From Nocardioides sp. 503 (GTDB lineage Bacteria; Actinomycetota; Actinomycetes; Propionibacteriales; Nocardioidaceae), in NCBI RefSeq assembly GCF_004522095.1, contig NZ_SPUI01000002.1, positions 62,001-126,000 of the forward strand: DNA of 64,000 bases, given 5' to 3'. Positions within the stretch are counted from its first letter, which is position 1. Every line of letters starts with the position of its first letter. The notes under the pieces are model-generated. The model saw nothing but the letters and a program-made list of their open reading frames with translations, searched no databases and had not been told where the DNA came from. This document shows positions 1-8,287 of the stretch, one piece after another. The position numbers and the translations under genes are program-made.

Positions 1-1419
1 GGCCGCGCTCTCGCACCGGGTGGAGGCGGTGTTGGTCGTGGCCTGCACCGGCGGGGTGCCGATCCACGGCCGCTCGACGCCCTGGACCGGGGGCAGGTCG
101 AGCTCGGCGAGGATCGCCGGGAGCTCGCCCACGGGCAGCGGCGCGACGGTGGTGACCCGGGGCCGCGCGGCGCAGGCGCCGGCCTCGGGCAGCGTGCACA
201 GGCCGCCGACGGCCGTGCCGAGCAGCCTGGCCGCGCCGGGCACGTCGGGCTCGGCCTCGCCGCGGGTCCGCGAGGCCGTGGAGGTGACGTAGCGCCCGGT
301 GCGCGCGAGGGCGACGGTGAGCGTCTCCACGGGCTTGGCCCACGCCCGCAGGGTCAGGATCATCGCCTGGTCGCCGACCCCCTGGACGCGCCGCGTCGAG
401 AGCAGCTGGACCCGCTCGGTCTGGCAGCCGGCGTACCAGCCGAGGGCGTTGCGGTATGCGCGCTGCGCGGCCCGCGGGGTGCGCGACGCCTCCGTGGCCT
501 GTACGACCGAGACGGCGGGCTTCTTCTTCAGGCGCGGGGACGTGAACGTGCGCACGAGCGCGGCGCGTCCTCGCGGGTCGGCGTAGCGCTCGCGCTGGCA
601 GGGCGTGAGCATGCCGCTGCCCTCGGAGTTGTCGGTGGTCTGGCCCTCGACCCACGTGCGGTCGCGCAGGCCCGCCGTGACCTGGGCGAGCGTGAGCAGG
701 TTGTCCTCGGGCAGCAGCACCTCGGGCGGCCCGCCGCCGTCGACCGTGCGGCTCGGCTCGGCCACGGCCCGATGGAAGTCCAGCGTCGGACGGACCCCGG
801 TCGCGTCGGTGATGAGCGAGCCGCTGACCAGGAAGGCGGCGACCAGGGCGATCACGCCGACCGTCGTGTGGGTACGCCGCCGGGCGGCACCGGCCCGCCG
901 CACGATCGGCGGCCGGGGGAACCGCACGCCGCTCACGACCTGGCTCAGCCCCTCGAACTGCAGCGGGATCTCGGCGGCGCTGACGTCGCGGGCGAGCGCG
1001 AACTGCGCGGCCCCGCTCTGCAGCTCGCGCTCGGCCTGCTCGAGCGGCACCCCGACCTCGCGGGCCATCTCGGGCATGGACACGCTGGCCAGCTGGGTCA
1101 GCAGCAGCGCCTTGCGCTGCGTGACGCTCAGCGTGGCCAGGGCGTCGAGCGTGGCCTTGACGTCCGGGTCGATGGACTTGTCGCGGTGCCACAGGCGGGC
1201 GGTATGGCGACGCTGGGCGTGGCGCCAGGCGTGCGGCCGCACGGCGGCCTCGGGGTCGTCGAGCTGGGAGACCTTGCGCCAGTGGTGCCAGGCGACGACG
1301 AAGGAGTCCCGCACGGCGCTGCGGGCGGCGGTGAGGTCGCCGGTCAGGGCGTACGTCTGCAGCAGCAGCCGCTCGCCCGCATCGCGGTAGAACGCGTCGA
1401 AAGCGTCGGGGTCCCTCAT
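1..1419 (-). CDS. Sigma-70-like protein fused to a membrane-anchored C-terminal domain (3' end cut by window)
   Basis: Reading from ATG at 1419 the frame stays open for 473 codons to the window edge, so the C-terminus is missing. Residues 7-75 look like sigma region 2 of an ECF-type factor, and residues about 90-140 look like sigma region 4 (a helix-turn-helix around SMPEMAREVGVPLEQAE). A single hydrophobic segment follows at about 185-204, after an arginine-rich stretch, and the remaining 270 residues would lie outside the membrane; I do not recognise them. A sigma-like head joined to a membrane anchor and an exported domain suggests a tethered signalling protein rather than a free sigma factor. 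The family is seen at motif level only and the function is inferred. Confidence 0.6.
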   Translation of the reverse strand, partial: MRDPDAFDAFYRDAGERLLLQTYALTGDLTAARSAVRDSFVVAWHHWRKVSQLDDPEAAVRPHAWRHAQRRHTARLWHRDKSIDPDVKATLDALATLSVTQRKALLLTQLASVSMPEMAREVGVPLEQAERELQSGAAQFALARDVSAAEIPLQFEGLSQVVSGVRFPRPPIVRRAGAARRRTHTTVGVIALVAAFLVSGSLITDATGVRPTLDFHRAVAEPSRTVDGGGPPEVLLPEDNLLTLAQVTAGLRDRTWVEGQTTDNSEGSGMLTPCQRERYADPRGRAALVRTFTSPRLKKKPAVSVVQATEASRTPRAAQRAYRNALGWYAGCQTERVQLLSTRRVQGVGDQAMILTLRAWAKPVETLTVALARTGRYVTSTASRTRGEAEPDVPGAARLLGTAVGGLCTLPEAGACAARPRVTTVAPLPVGELPAILAELDLPPVQGVERPWIGTPPVQATTNTASTRCESAA

Positions 1420-1520
1420 CGCCGGTCCACGGTACGCGAGCCGCGGCGAGCCTCCCAAAGCCGGACCGGTCGGCGTGGCTGCGCCGAGCGCGGCGGCGCC
1501 CGCGTGATGATGAGTCGGCC

Positions 1521-2795
1521 ATGACTTCTCTGCTGCCCACCTCGACCCGGTCCCGGGAGCGCTCCGCGGCGGAGGTCTCCGAGGACCTGGCGACCCGCCG
1601 TCCGCTGGTGCTGCTGGCGCCGCTCGGGGGAGTCGCGGCCGCCGCGAGCGTGCTGGTCGTGTGCCTGGCCGTCGGGGTGGTGGGCTGGTTCCTGACCGAC
1701 GCCGGCGCCCACGGGACCCCGCGCGACGGCCTGCGCGCCGGCGCGCTGGGCTGGCTGATGGCCCACGGCTCCGGCGTCACGGTCGCCGGCGCGGCGGTCA
1801 CGCTCGTGCCCCTCGGCATCACGGCCCTCTGCGCCTGGACGATCTGGCGCCTCGGCCTGCGGGTGGGGGAGTCGGTCTCCGGTCACGGCCCCGACGCCGT
1901 CAGGATCGCCGACGGCGAGCGCGACCTCACGGTCCCGCTGGCCACCGCCCTCTTCGCCCTCGGGTACGTCGCCACGGCGGTGCTGGCCGCGCGCCTGGCC
2001 GCCACCTCGACGAGCGCCCCCGACACCGGCGCCGTCGTGCTCTGGTCGCTGGTGCTCACCGCCACGGTCGGTGGCAGCGCCATCGCCGTCGGCTCCGGTC
2101 GCGCCGCGATCTGGGCGTCGTTCGTGCCGCCGTGGGTGCGCGCCGCGCTCGTCGCCTGCCGGCGGATCCTGGTCACCTGGCTGGTGGTCTCACTGGCGAC
2201 GTTCGCGACGGCGCTCGTGCTGGACCTCAGCACCGCCGTCAACGTGATGTCCCAGCTGCACACCGACGCCGGCGACGCGACCCTGTTCACGCTGCTCAGC
2301 GCCCTGCTCCTGCCCAACGCCACGATCTTCGCGGGCGCCTACCTGCTCGGCCCGGGCTTCTCGGTGGGCGTCGGCACCCTCGTCTCGCCCGGCGCCGTGG
2401 TGATCGGGCCGCTGCCGATGTTCCCCCTGCTCGCCGCGCTGCCCGAGAGCGGATCGCAGGCGGGCTGGACGACCTACCTCGTGGCCGCGCCGGTCCTGGT
2501 CGCCGCCCTCGGCGCCGCGTGGGCCCAGCGTCGCCTGCCCACCGTGCGCTGGGAGGAGGGCGCGGTGCGCGGCCTCGCGGGCGGCGTGCTGGCGGGCCTG
2601 TTCTTCGGGATCCTGGCCTCCGTCGCCGGCGGTGCCGCCGGGCCGGGCCGCATGCGCGACGTCGGGCCGCTGGCCCTCGACGTCCTGGTCTACGCCGTGG
2701 CCGCCTTCGGCATCGGCGCGCTGCTCGGCGGGCTGGCCATGACCTGGTGGCAGCGCCGTGGCGCCGAGACCGACGAGGACCTCGACCCCGCCTGA
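1521..2795 (+). CDS. PerM-like polytopic membrane protein (DUF6350)
   Basis: A 424-residue integral membrane protein with about eight to ten hydrophobic segments, a charged cytoplasmic N-terminus of about 30 residues and an acidic C-terminus. It sits directly upstream of purN and purH. The same order is known in mycobacteria, where the equivalent gene is perM, a membrane protein linked to cell-division stability. The family assignment comes from topology, length and this conserved neighbourhood; the role in division is carried over from mycobacteria and not visible here. The stop lies 16 bases before the purN start, yet purN seems to have its own promoter. Confidence 0.7.
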   Translation: MTSLLPTSTRSRERSAAEVSEDLATRRPLVLLAPLGGVAAAASVLVVCLAVGVVGWFLTDAGAHGTPRDGLRAGALGWLMAHGSGVTVAGAAVTLVPLGITALCAWTIWRLGLRVGESVSGHGPDAVRIADGERDLTVPLATALFALGYVATAVLAARLAATSTSAPDTGAVVLWSLVLTATVGGSAIAVGSGRAAIWASFVPPWVRAALVACRRILVTWLVVSLATFATALVLDLSTAVNVMSQLHTDAGDATLFTLLSALLLPNATIFAGAYLLGPGFSVGVGTLVSPGAVVIGPLPMFPLLAALPESGSQAGWTTYLVAAPVLVAALGAAWAQRRLPTVRWEEGAVRGLAGGVLAGLFFGILASVAGGAAGPGRMRDVGPLALDVLVYAVAAFGIGALLGGLAMTWWQRRGAETDEDLDPA

Positions 2796-2798
2796 CCC

Positions 2799-2804
2799 TA
2801 GGAT
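2799..2804 (+). promoter_or_regulatory. -10 element of a leaderless purN promoter
   Basis: TAGGAT ends seven bases before the GTG of purN, so transcription would begin at or next to the start codon. This agrees with the absence of a ribosome binding site. It overlaps the end of the upstream membrane protein gene. Confidence 0.5.
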
Positions 2805-2811
2805 CTGGCGC

Positions 2812-3432
2812 GTGACCGGTCCTGCTCGTCTCGTCGTGCTCGTGTCGGGCTCCGGCACCAACCTGCAGGCCCTGCTCGACGCCTGCGCGGACGACGCCTA
2901 CGGCGCCCGCGTGGTCGCGGTCGGCGCCGACCGCGACGGCATCGAGGGCCTCGCGCGCGCGGAGCGGGCCGGGGTGCCGACGTTCGTCAGCCGGGTCCGC
3001 GACTTCGCGACCCGCGAGGAGTGGGACCGCGCCACCGCCGAGGCCGTGGCCGGCTTCGAGCCCGACCTGGTCGTGCTGGCGGGGTTCATGAAGCTGGTCG
3101 GGCAGGCGTTCCACGACCGGTTCGGCGGCCGGGTCGTCAACACCCACCCGGCGCTGTCCCCGTCCTTCCCCGGCATGCGCGGACCCGCCGACGCGCTGGA
3201 GTACGGCGTCAAGGTCACCGGCTGCACGCTGTTCGTCGTCGACGACGGCGTCGACACCGGCCCGATCGTGGCGCAGCGCGCCGTCGAGGTCGAGGAGGCC
3301 GACACCGTGGAGTCGCTGCACGAGCGGATCAAGACCGCCGAGCGCGAGATGCTCGTCGACGCGGTGGGGCGGATGGCCCGCGAGGGCTTCGCCGTCGACG
3401 GTCGGGCGGTGCGCTTCGGCCCTGTTCGGTGA
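2812..3432 (+). CDS. purN: Phosphoribosylglycinamide formyltransferase PurN
   Basis: Transfers a formyl group from 10-formyl-tetrahydrofolate to glycinamide ribonucleotide, the third step of IMP synthesis, in the cytoplasm. With the GTG at 2812 the protein is 206 residues, the usual size. Visible are the N-terminal LVSGSGTNLQALLDA substrate loop, the VNTHPALSPSFPG segment carrying the catalytic Asn and His, and the DDGVDTGPI region with the conserved Asp. A longer in-frame start exists at 2758, but it would lie inside perM, and the TAGGAT box just before 2812 favours the shorter form. purH follows after a riboswitch. Confidence 0.93.
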   Translation: MTGPARLVVLVSGSGTNLQALLDACADDAYGARVVAVGADRDGIEGLARAERAGVPTFVSRVRDFATREEWDRATAEAVAGFEPDLVVLAGFMKLVGQAFHDRFGGRVVNTHPALSPSFPGMRGPADALEYGVKVTGCTLFVVDDGVDTGPIVAQRAVEVEEADTVESLHERIKTAEREMLVDAVGRMAREGFAVDGRAVRFGPVR

Positions 3433-3454
3433 CCCGGCCGCGGGCCGATAGGCT

Positions 3455-3530
3455 GGCCCCACACGACTGGCGCGGGTGGGCAACCACCGGGGAGTGATCG
3501 TGGTACGGCCATCGTCCGCCTGGGTGGCCC
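3455..3530 (+). promoter_or_regulatory. ZTP (pfl) riboswitch upstream of purH
   Basis: The leader of purH carries the conserved blocks of the ZTP/pfl class: GACTGGCG at 3465-3472, a GGTGG-gcaa-CCACC hairpin at 3475-3488 followed by GGGGAGTG, a variable linker, and the 3' block CCGCCTGGG at 3516-3524. These blocks form the ligand pocket of the known class, which binds ZTP/ZMP (AICAR phosphates) and turns on folate and purine genes when 10-formyl-tetrahydrofolate runs short. Placement before purH, whose substrate is ZMP, fits exactly. About 15 bases separate it from the purH ribosome binding site, so control of translation is more likely than termination. Confidence 0.85.
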
Positions 3531-3558
3531 TCCTTTCTCTCGACCGAGGAGTGCACCT

Positions 3559-5121
3559 GTGAGCGACGACAAGCAGATCCCGATCAAGCGGGCGCTGGTC
3601 TCCGTCTACGACAAGTCCGGGCTCGAGGACCTCGTGCGCGGCCTGCACGACGCCGGCGTCGCCCTGGTGTCCACCGGCGGCTCCGCCGCGCTCATCGAGG
3701 GCCTCGGCCTGCCCGTCACCAAGGTCGAGGACCTCACCGGCTTCCCGGAGTGCCTCGACGGCCGGGTCAAGACCCTGCACCCGCGCGTGCACGCCGGCAT
3801 CCTGGCCGACCGCCGCCTGGAGTCGCACGTCGCGCAGCTCGCCGAGCTCGACGTGGAGCCCTTCGACCTGGTCGTCGTCAACCTCTACCCCTTCCGCGAG
3901 ACCGTCGCGTCGGGTGCCGCGCCCGACGACGTCGTCGAGCAGATCGACATCGGCGGCCCCTCGATGGTCCGCGCCGCGGCCAAGAACCACCCCTCGGTCG
4001 CGGTCGTCGTCTCGCCGTCGGCCTACGGCGACGTGCTCGCCGCGGTCGGCGCGGGCGGCTTCACGCTGGCCCAGCGCAAGGCGCTCGCGGCCGAGGCGTT
4101 CGTCCACACGGCGGCCTACGACGTGGCCGTGGCGAGCTGGATGGGCAGCGTCCTGACCGACACCTCCGAGGGGCAGGGCTTCCCTGCCTGGGTCGGCGGC
4201 ACGTGGGACAAGGCGGCGGTGCTGCGCTACGGCGAGAACCCGCACCAGAGTGCGGCGCTCTACCTCAACGAGTCCGGCTCCGGGCTCGCGCAGGCGACGC
4301 AGCTGCACGGCAAGGAGATGTCCTACAACAACTACGTGGACGCCGACGCAGCCCGCCGGGCGGCGTACGAGTTCGACGAGCCGACCGTCGCGATCATCAA
4401 GCACGCCAACCCCTGCGGCATCGCGGTCGGCAGCGACGTCGCCGACGCGCACCGCAAGGCCCACGCCTGCGACCCCGTCTCGGCGTTCGGCGGCGTCATC
4501 GCCACCAACGTGCCGGTCACGGTGGAGATGGCCACCCAGGTGGCCGAGGTCTTCACCGAGGTCGTCGTGGCCCCGGCCTTCGAGGACGGCGCCGTCGAGG
4601 TCCTGGCCGCCAAGAAGAACGTCCGCCTGCTCGTCTGCGGGCCGCTCGGCAAGGGCGAGGTCGAGATGCGACCCATCTCCGGCGGCCTGCTGATGCAGCA
4701 GCGCGACTACGTCGACGCCGACGGCGACGACCCGACCACCTGGACGCTCGCGTCGGGCGAGGCGGCGTCGCCCGAGGTGCTGGCCGACCTCGCGTTCGCC
4801 TGGAAGGCCTGCCGGTCGGTGAAGTCCAACGCGATCCTGCTCGCCAAGGACGGCGCCTCGGTCGGCGTCGGCATGGGGCAGGTCAACCGCGTCGACTCCT
4901 GCAAGCTGGCCGTCGAGCGCGCCGGCGACCGGGCGCCCGGCTCCGTCGCCGCCTCCGACGCCTTCTTCCCCTTCGAGGACGGCCCCCAGGTCCTCATCGA
5001 CGCCGGCGTCACCGCCATCGTCCAGCCCGGCGGCTCGATGCGCGACGAGCTCACCATCACGGCCGCGAAGGCCGCCGGCGTCACCATGTACTTCACCGGC
5101 ACCCGGCACTTCTTCCACTGA
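3559..5121 (+). CDS. purH: Bifunctional AICAR formyltransferase / IMP cyclohydrolase PurH
   Basis: Catalyses the last two steps of IMP synthesis: formylation of AICAR by 10-formyl-tetrahydrofolate, then ring closure. The 520-residue length is standard. The N-terminal cyclohydrolase domain (about 1-190) has the DKSGLEDL start, STGGS and the [10 protein letters not shown] segment. The C-terminal transformylase has KHANPCG with the catalytic Lys and His, SAFGG, and the ending TGTRHFFH. The GTG at 3559 follows a GAGGAG ribosome binding site. A ZTP riboswitch precedes it, and folD, which makes the cofactor, follows 102 bases downstream. Confidence 0.97.
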   Translation: MSDDKQIPIKRALVSVYDKSGLEDLVRGLHDAGVALVSTGGSAALIEGLGLPVTKVEDLTGFPECLDGRVKTLHPRVHAGILADRRLESHVAQLAELDVEPFDLVVVNLYPFRETVASGAAPDDVVEQIDIGGPSMVRAAAKNHPSVAVVVSPSAYGDVLAAVGAGGFTLAQRKALAAEAFVHTAAYDVAVASWMGSVLTDTSEGQGFPAWVGGTWDKAAVLRYGENPHQSAALYLNESGSGLAQATQLHGKEMSYNNYVDADAARRAAYEFDEPTVAIIKHANPCGIAVGSDVADAHRKAHACDPVSAFGGVIATNVPVTVEMATQVAEVFTEVVVAPAFEDGAVEVLAAKKNVRLLVCGPLGKGEVEMRPISGGLLMQQRDYVDADGDDPTTWTLASGEAASPEVLADLAFAWKACRSVKSNAILLAKDGASVGVGMGQVNRVDSCKLAVERAGDRAPGSVAASDAFFPFEDGPQVLIDAGVTAIVQPGGSMRDELTITAAKAAGVTMYFTGTRHFFH

Positions 5122-5147
5122 TCGCTCCGGCACCGGCCCGAGCGATC
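5120..5147 (+). terminator. Inverted repeat just after purH
   Basis: The arms GATCGCTC (5120-5127) and GAGCGATC (5140-5147) are exactly complementary and could extend inward through CCGG pairs. The stem begins within the purH stop codon. No T-run follows, so it may be a weak or factor-assisted terminator between purH and folD. Confidence 0.4.
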
Positions 5148-5223
5148 GTCGGCGGTCGAGCAGCGACCCGGTGAGGCGCGCGCCCACCGCCACCACTCAG
5201 TCCCCAATGCAAGGATGTGGAGA

Positions 5224-6072
5224 ATGACCGCACAGCGACTGGACGGGTCCGCGACCCTCAAGGTGATCAAGGCCGAGCTCACGGAGCGCGTCAAGGTGCT
5301 CAACGAGCGCGGGGTGTTCCCGGGCCTGGGCACGGTCCTGGTGGGCGACGACCCGGGCTCGCACTGGTACGTCGGCGCCAAGCACAAGGACTGCGCCGAG
5401 ATCGGCATCGAGTCCATCCGGCGCGACCTGCCGGCGACCAGCACCCAGGCCGAGGTCGAGGCCGTGATCGACGAGCTCAACGCCGACCCGGCGTGCACCG
5501 GCTTCCTGGTGCAGCAGCCGACCGGGCTCGACGAGTTTGCGCTGCTGTCGCGCGTCGACGCCGACAAGGACGTCGACGGGCTGCACCCGCTCAACCTCGG
5601 CAAGCTGGTGCTCGGCGAGTCCGGGTCGCTGCCGTGCACGCCCATCGGCTGCATCGAGCTGCTGCGCCGCCACGGCGTCGAGCTCAACGGCGCCGAGGTC
5701 GTCGTCGTCGGCCGCGGCCTGACCGTCGGTCGCCCGCTCGGGCTGCTGCTGACCCGGCGGTCGGAGAACGCGACCACCACCCTCTGCCACACCGGGACCC
5801 GCGACCTCGCCGCGCACGTCCGCAACGCCGACGTGGTCGTCGCGGCCGCCGGCGTACCGGGGATCATCACCGGCGACATGGTCAAGCCGGGTGCCGCCGT
5901 CCTCGATGTCGGCGTCTCCCGGGTCGACGGCAAGATCGCCGGTGACGTGGCGGCCGACGTCTGGGACGTCGCCGGCTGGGTCTCGCCCAACCCCGGCGGC
6001 GTGGGACCGATGACGCGCGCGATGCTGCTGAGCAACATCGTCACGATGGCCGAGAAGGCCGCCTCCTCGTGA
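5224..6072 (+). CDS. folD: Bifunctional methylene-THF dehydrogenase / methenyl-THF cyclohydrolase FolD
   Basis: Interconverts 5,10-methylene-THF and 10-formyl-THF with NADP, supplying the formyl donor used by PurN and PurH. At 282 residues it has normal length. Conserved features include the Tyr-x3-Lys catalytic pair (YVGAKHK), [16 protein letters not shown], the nucleotide loop [13 protein letters not shown] and the C-terminal [10 protein letters not shown] chose ATG 5224, not 5215, because the AAGGA at 5211-5215 is properly spaced from 5224 and overlaps the upstream ATG. The stop overlaps the next gene as GTGA, which implies coupled translation. Confidence 0.95.
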   Translation: MTAQRLDGSATLKVIKAELTERVKVLNERGVFPGLGTVLVGDDPGSHWYVGAKHKDCAEIGIESIRRDLPATSTQAEVEAVIDELNADPACTGFLVQQPTGLDEFALLSRVDADKDVDGLHPLNLGKLVLGESGSLPCTPIGCIELLRRHGVELNGAEVVVVGRGLTVGRPLGLLLTRRSENATTTLCHTGTRDLAAHVRNADVVVAAAGVPGIITGDMVKPGAAVLDVGVSRVDGKIAGDVAADVWDVAGWVSPNPGGVGPMTRAMLLSNIVTMAEKAASS

Positions 6073-6422
6073 CCGAGGGTGCGCTCCCCGGCGACCCGCT
6101 CCCGTCGGAGCCGGTGGCGGAGGGCGAGCCCGCACCCCCCGAGGAGCGCCGCTACCCCTCGACGATCGGCGGCGCGTTCTACCTCGGCATCCTGCTCACG
6201 ACCGCGATCGGCCTCGGGATCGTGGTCGCCGGCAACTGGCGCCTGGGCGTGCGCTGGGTGGCGGTGTCGCTGGAGGTGGGCGCGGTGCTGCGGCTGGTGC
6301 TGCCGCGCCGCGACGCCGGCATGCTCGCCGTACGCCACCGCGCCTTCGACTGCCTGCTGCTCGCCGGCGTCGGCGCCGCGCTGCTGTTCCTCGCCGAGAC
6401 GATCCCCGAGCAGCCGCTGTAG
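6069..6422 (+). CDS. DUF3017 membrane protein
   Basis: A 117-residue protein with an acidic, Pro-rich N-terminus of about 35 residues and three predicted membrane segments (about 38-57, 61-78 and 94-112). DUF3017 proteins commonly follow folD in actinobacteria and have no known function. Its GTG start overlaps the folD stop by four bases, so it is probably translated from the folD mRNA. It ends just before a very strong palindrome that separates it from the convergent mdh. Confidence 0.75.
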   Translation: MTEGALPGDPLPSEPVAEGEPAPPEERRYPSTIGGAFYLGILLTTAIGLGIVVAGNWRLGVRWVAVSLEVGAVLRLVLPRRDAGMLAVRHRAFDCLLLAGVGAALLFLAETIPEQPL

Positions 6423-6426
6423 ACGA

Positions 6427-6468
6427 AAGGCGTGAGTTTCACCGGGTACCCGGTGAAACTCACGCCTT
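6427..6468. terminator. Perfect 42-bp palindrome between convergent folD/DUF3017 and mdh
   Basis: Positions 6427-6447 are the exact reverse complement of 6448-6468, with a 21-bp arm beginning AAGGCGTGAGTTTCACCGGG. It lies five bases after the DUF3017 stop and 68 bases from the mdh stop, so it can end transcription from both sides. The absence of any loop makes it look like a dispersed palindromic element used as a bidirectional terminator rather than an ordinary one. Confidence 0.7.
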
Positions 6469-6496
6469 CCGTATGAAACTTCGTACCGACAGCACC

Positions 6497-6522
6497 AGAT
6501 TCACCGGGTAAGCGGTGAATCT
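6497..6522. repeat. Second, related inverted repeat (AGATTCACCG / CGGTGAATCT)
   Basis: Ten-base arms at 6497-6506 and 6513-6522 surround a six-base centre. It shares the core TTCACCGGGTA..CGGTGAA with the 42-bp palindrome 29 bases upstream, so the two look like copies of one family with different outer sequence. It lies 14 bases beyond the mdh stop. Confidence 0.6.
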
Positions 6523-6535
6523 TGGGGCGCACGGG

Positions 6536-7522
6536 TCAGATGAGACCCAGCTCGGTGACGGCCTGACGCTCGTCGGCGAGCTCCGCGGTGGAGGCGTCGA
6601 TGCGGCCGCGCGAGAAGTCGTCGATCTCGAGACCCTGGACGATCTCCCAGTCGCCGTCCTTGGTCGTGACGGGGAAGGACGAGACGAGGCCCTCGGGGAC
6701 GCCGTAGGAGCCGTCGGAGACGACCGCCATCGAGACCCAGTCGTTCTCGGCGGAGCCGAGCAGCCAGTCGCGGGCGGCGTCGACCGTGGCGGAGGCCGCG
6801 GAGGCGGCCGAGGAGGAGCCGCGGGCCTCGATGATCGCCGCGCCGCGCTTGGCGACGGTCGGGATGAAGTCGTTCTCGATCCAGGCCTGGTCGCCCACGG
6901 TCTCGGCGGCGTTGCGGCCGCCGACCTCGGCGTGGAAGAGGTCGGGGTACTGGGTCGCGGAGTGGTTGCCCCAGATCGTCATCTTCCTGATGTCCGTCAC
7001 GGGGGCGCCGGTCTTGGCCGCGAGCTGCGAGATCGCGCGGTTGTGGTCCAGGCGGGTCAGCGCCGAGAAGCGCTCCTGCGGGATGTCGGGGGCGTTCTTG
7101 AGCGCGATGAGCGCGTTGGTGTTGGCGGGGTTGCCGGTGACGCCGATGCGGACGTCGTCGGCGGCCACGGCGTTGAGGGCCTTGCCCTGCGCGGTGAAGA
7201 TCGCGCCGTTGGCCGAGAGCAGGTCGCCGCGCTCCATGCCCGGGCCGCGCGGGCGCGCGCCGACGAGGAGGGCGAGGTTGACGCCGTCGAAGATCTTCTC
7301 GGCGTCGTCACCGATCTCGATGCCGGCGAGGTGCGGGAACGCGCAGTCGTCCAGCTCCATCACGACGCCCTCGAGCGTCTTGAGGGCCGGGGTGATCTCG
7401 AGCAGCCGGAGCTCGATCGGACGGTCGCCGAGCAGCGAGCCGCTCGCGAGACGGAAGAGCAGGCTGTAGCCGATCTGGCCGGCGGCACCGGTGACGGCGA
7501 CCTTCAACGGGGCTGAGCTCAC
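6536..7522 (-). CDS. mdh: Malate dehydrogenase
   Basis: Oxidises malate to oxaloacetate with NAD in the TCA cycle. The 328-residue protein has the N-terminal nucleotide-binding [17 protein letters not shown], the mobile-loop arginines in [22 protein letters not shown], and the catalytic His in [12 protein letters not shown]. It belongs to the cytosolic-type MDH group common in actinobacteria. I start it at GTG 7522, five bases after an AGGAG ribosome binding site; a longer frame from 7543 would place that site inside the gene. It is transcribed toward the folD operon and is divergent from the lipoprotein gene at 7625. Confidence 0.95.
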   Translation of the reverse strand: MSSAPLKVAVTGAAGQIGYSLLFRLASGSLLGDRPIELRLLEITPALKTLEGVVMELDDCAFPHLAGIEIGDDAEKIFDGVNLALLVGARPRGPGMERGDLLSANGAIFTAQGKALNAVAADDVRIGVTGNPANTNALIALKNAPDIPQERFSALTRLDHNRAISQLAAKTGAPVTDIRKMTIWGNHSATQYPDLFHAEVGGRNAAETVGDQAWIENDFIPTVAKRGAAIIEARGSSSAASAASATVDAARDWLLGSAENDWVSMAVVSDGSYGVPEGLVSSFPVTTKDGDWEIVQGLEIDDFSRGRIDASTAELADERQAVTELGLI

Positions 7523-7624
7523 GAGTACTCCTAGGGGCGGCACGGACTGGGGTTCGCTTCCGACGCTAGCAGCGCGGCGACGCCCCGGGTGAGTGGGGTC
7601 ACGGGCATGGGAGACGATGGCCGC

Positions 7625-8287
7625 ATGACTGTGACGGCCCCCCGCGACGCCGTACGGCGCACGCTCGCCGCCGCCACGGCGCTGGCGTCCCTGGCCGCCC
7701 TCGGCCTGGCCTCGGGCTGCAGCAGCGCCTCACCGCCCAGCCCGCCGGCCGGGGTCGACGAGCTGACCGTGCCCACGCCGAGCCCGGACCCGGACGACTT
7801 CGTGGCCGCCGTCGACAACCCGTGGCTCACCCTCGAGCCGGGCGCACGCACCACCTACGCGACCGGGGACGGCGAGCTGGTGACGACGGTGGCCGCCGGG
7901 CCCGAGATCCTGGGAGTGGCGACGACCGCGCTGACCGGCACGGCCACCGACTTCTACGCCCAGGACGAGGCGGGCAACGTGTGGTGGTTCGGTCGCGAGG
8001 GGGAGTGGCAGGCCGGCGAGGCCGGCGCCGAGGCCGGCATCGCGATGCTGGCGAAGCCGCGCGTCGGCGACGGCTACGCCCAGGCCGAGCCGGGCCCGCG
8101 CGCCGAGGTGCTGGCCCTCGACGGCGAGGCCCAGACGCCCGCCGGCGACTTCGACGACCTCGTGGTCGTCGAGACCACCGAGGAGTCCGGGCGCGTGCTC
8201 ACGTCCTACTACGCACGAGGCGCCGGCCTGGTCTACCGAGAGACCGAGACCGGCGCCCCGGACGAGACGCTGGAGCTGACCGACTAG
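7625..8287 (+). CDS. Putative lipoprotein
   Basis: A 220-residue protein with a lipoprotein signal: Arg-containing N-terminus, hydrophobic stretch at 14-29 and lipobox LASGC with Cys32, followed by a Ser/Pro-rich linker. The mature part is acidic, with a [21 protein letters not shown] region seen in exported actinobacterial proteins of unknown function; I do not recognise a characterised family. The ATG at 7625 was preferred to 7589 because it places the signal peptide at the N-terminus. Its last four bases overlap the convergent aquaporin gene. Confidence 0.75.
   Translation: MTVTAPRDAVRRTLAAATALASLAALGLASGCSSASPPSPPAGVDELTVPTPSPDPDDFVAAVDNPWLTLEPGARTTYATGDGELVTTVAAGPEILGVATTALTGTATDFYAQDEAGNVWWFGREGEWQAGEAGAEAGIAMLAKPRVGDGYAQAEPGPRAEVLALDGEAQTPAGDFDDLVVVETTEESGRVLTSYYARGAGLVYRETETGAPDETLELTD

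Noticed and set aside
2296..5196. A 966-codon minus-strand frame across perM, purN and purH
   Set aside because: It crosses two certain purine genes and a riboswitch and has the composition typical of antisense frames in GC-rich DNA.
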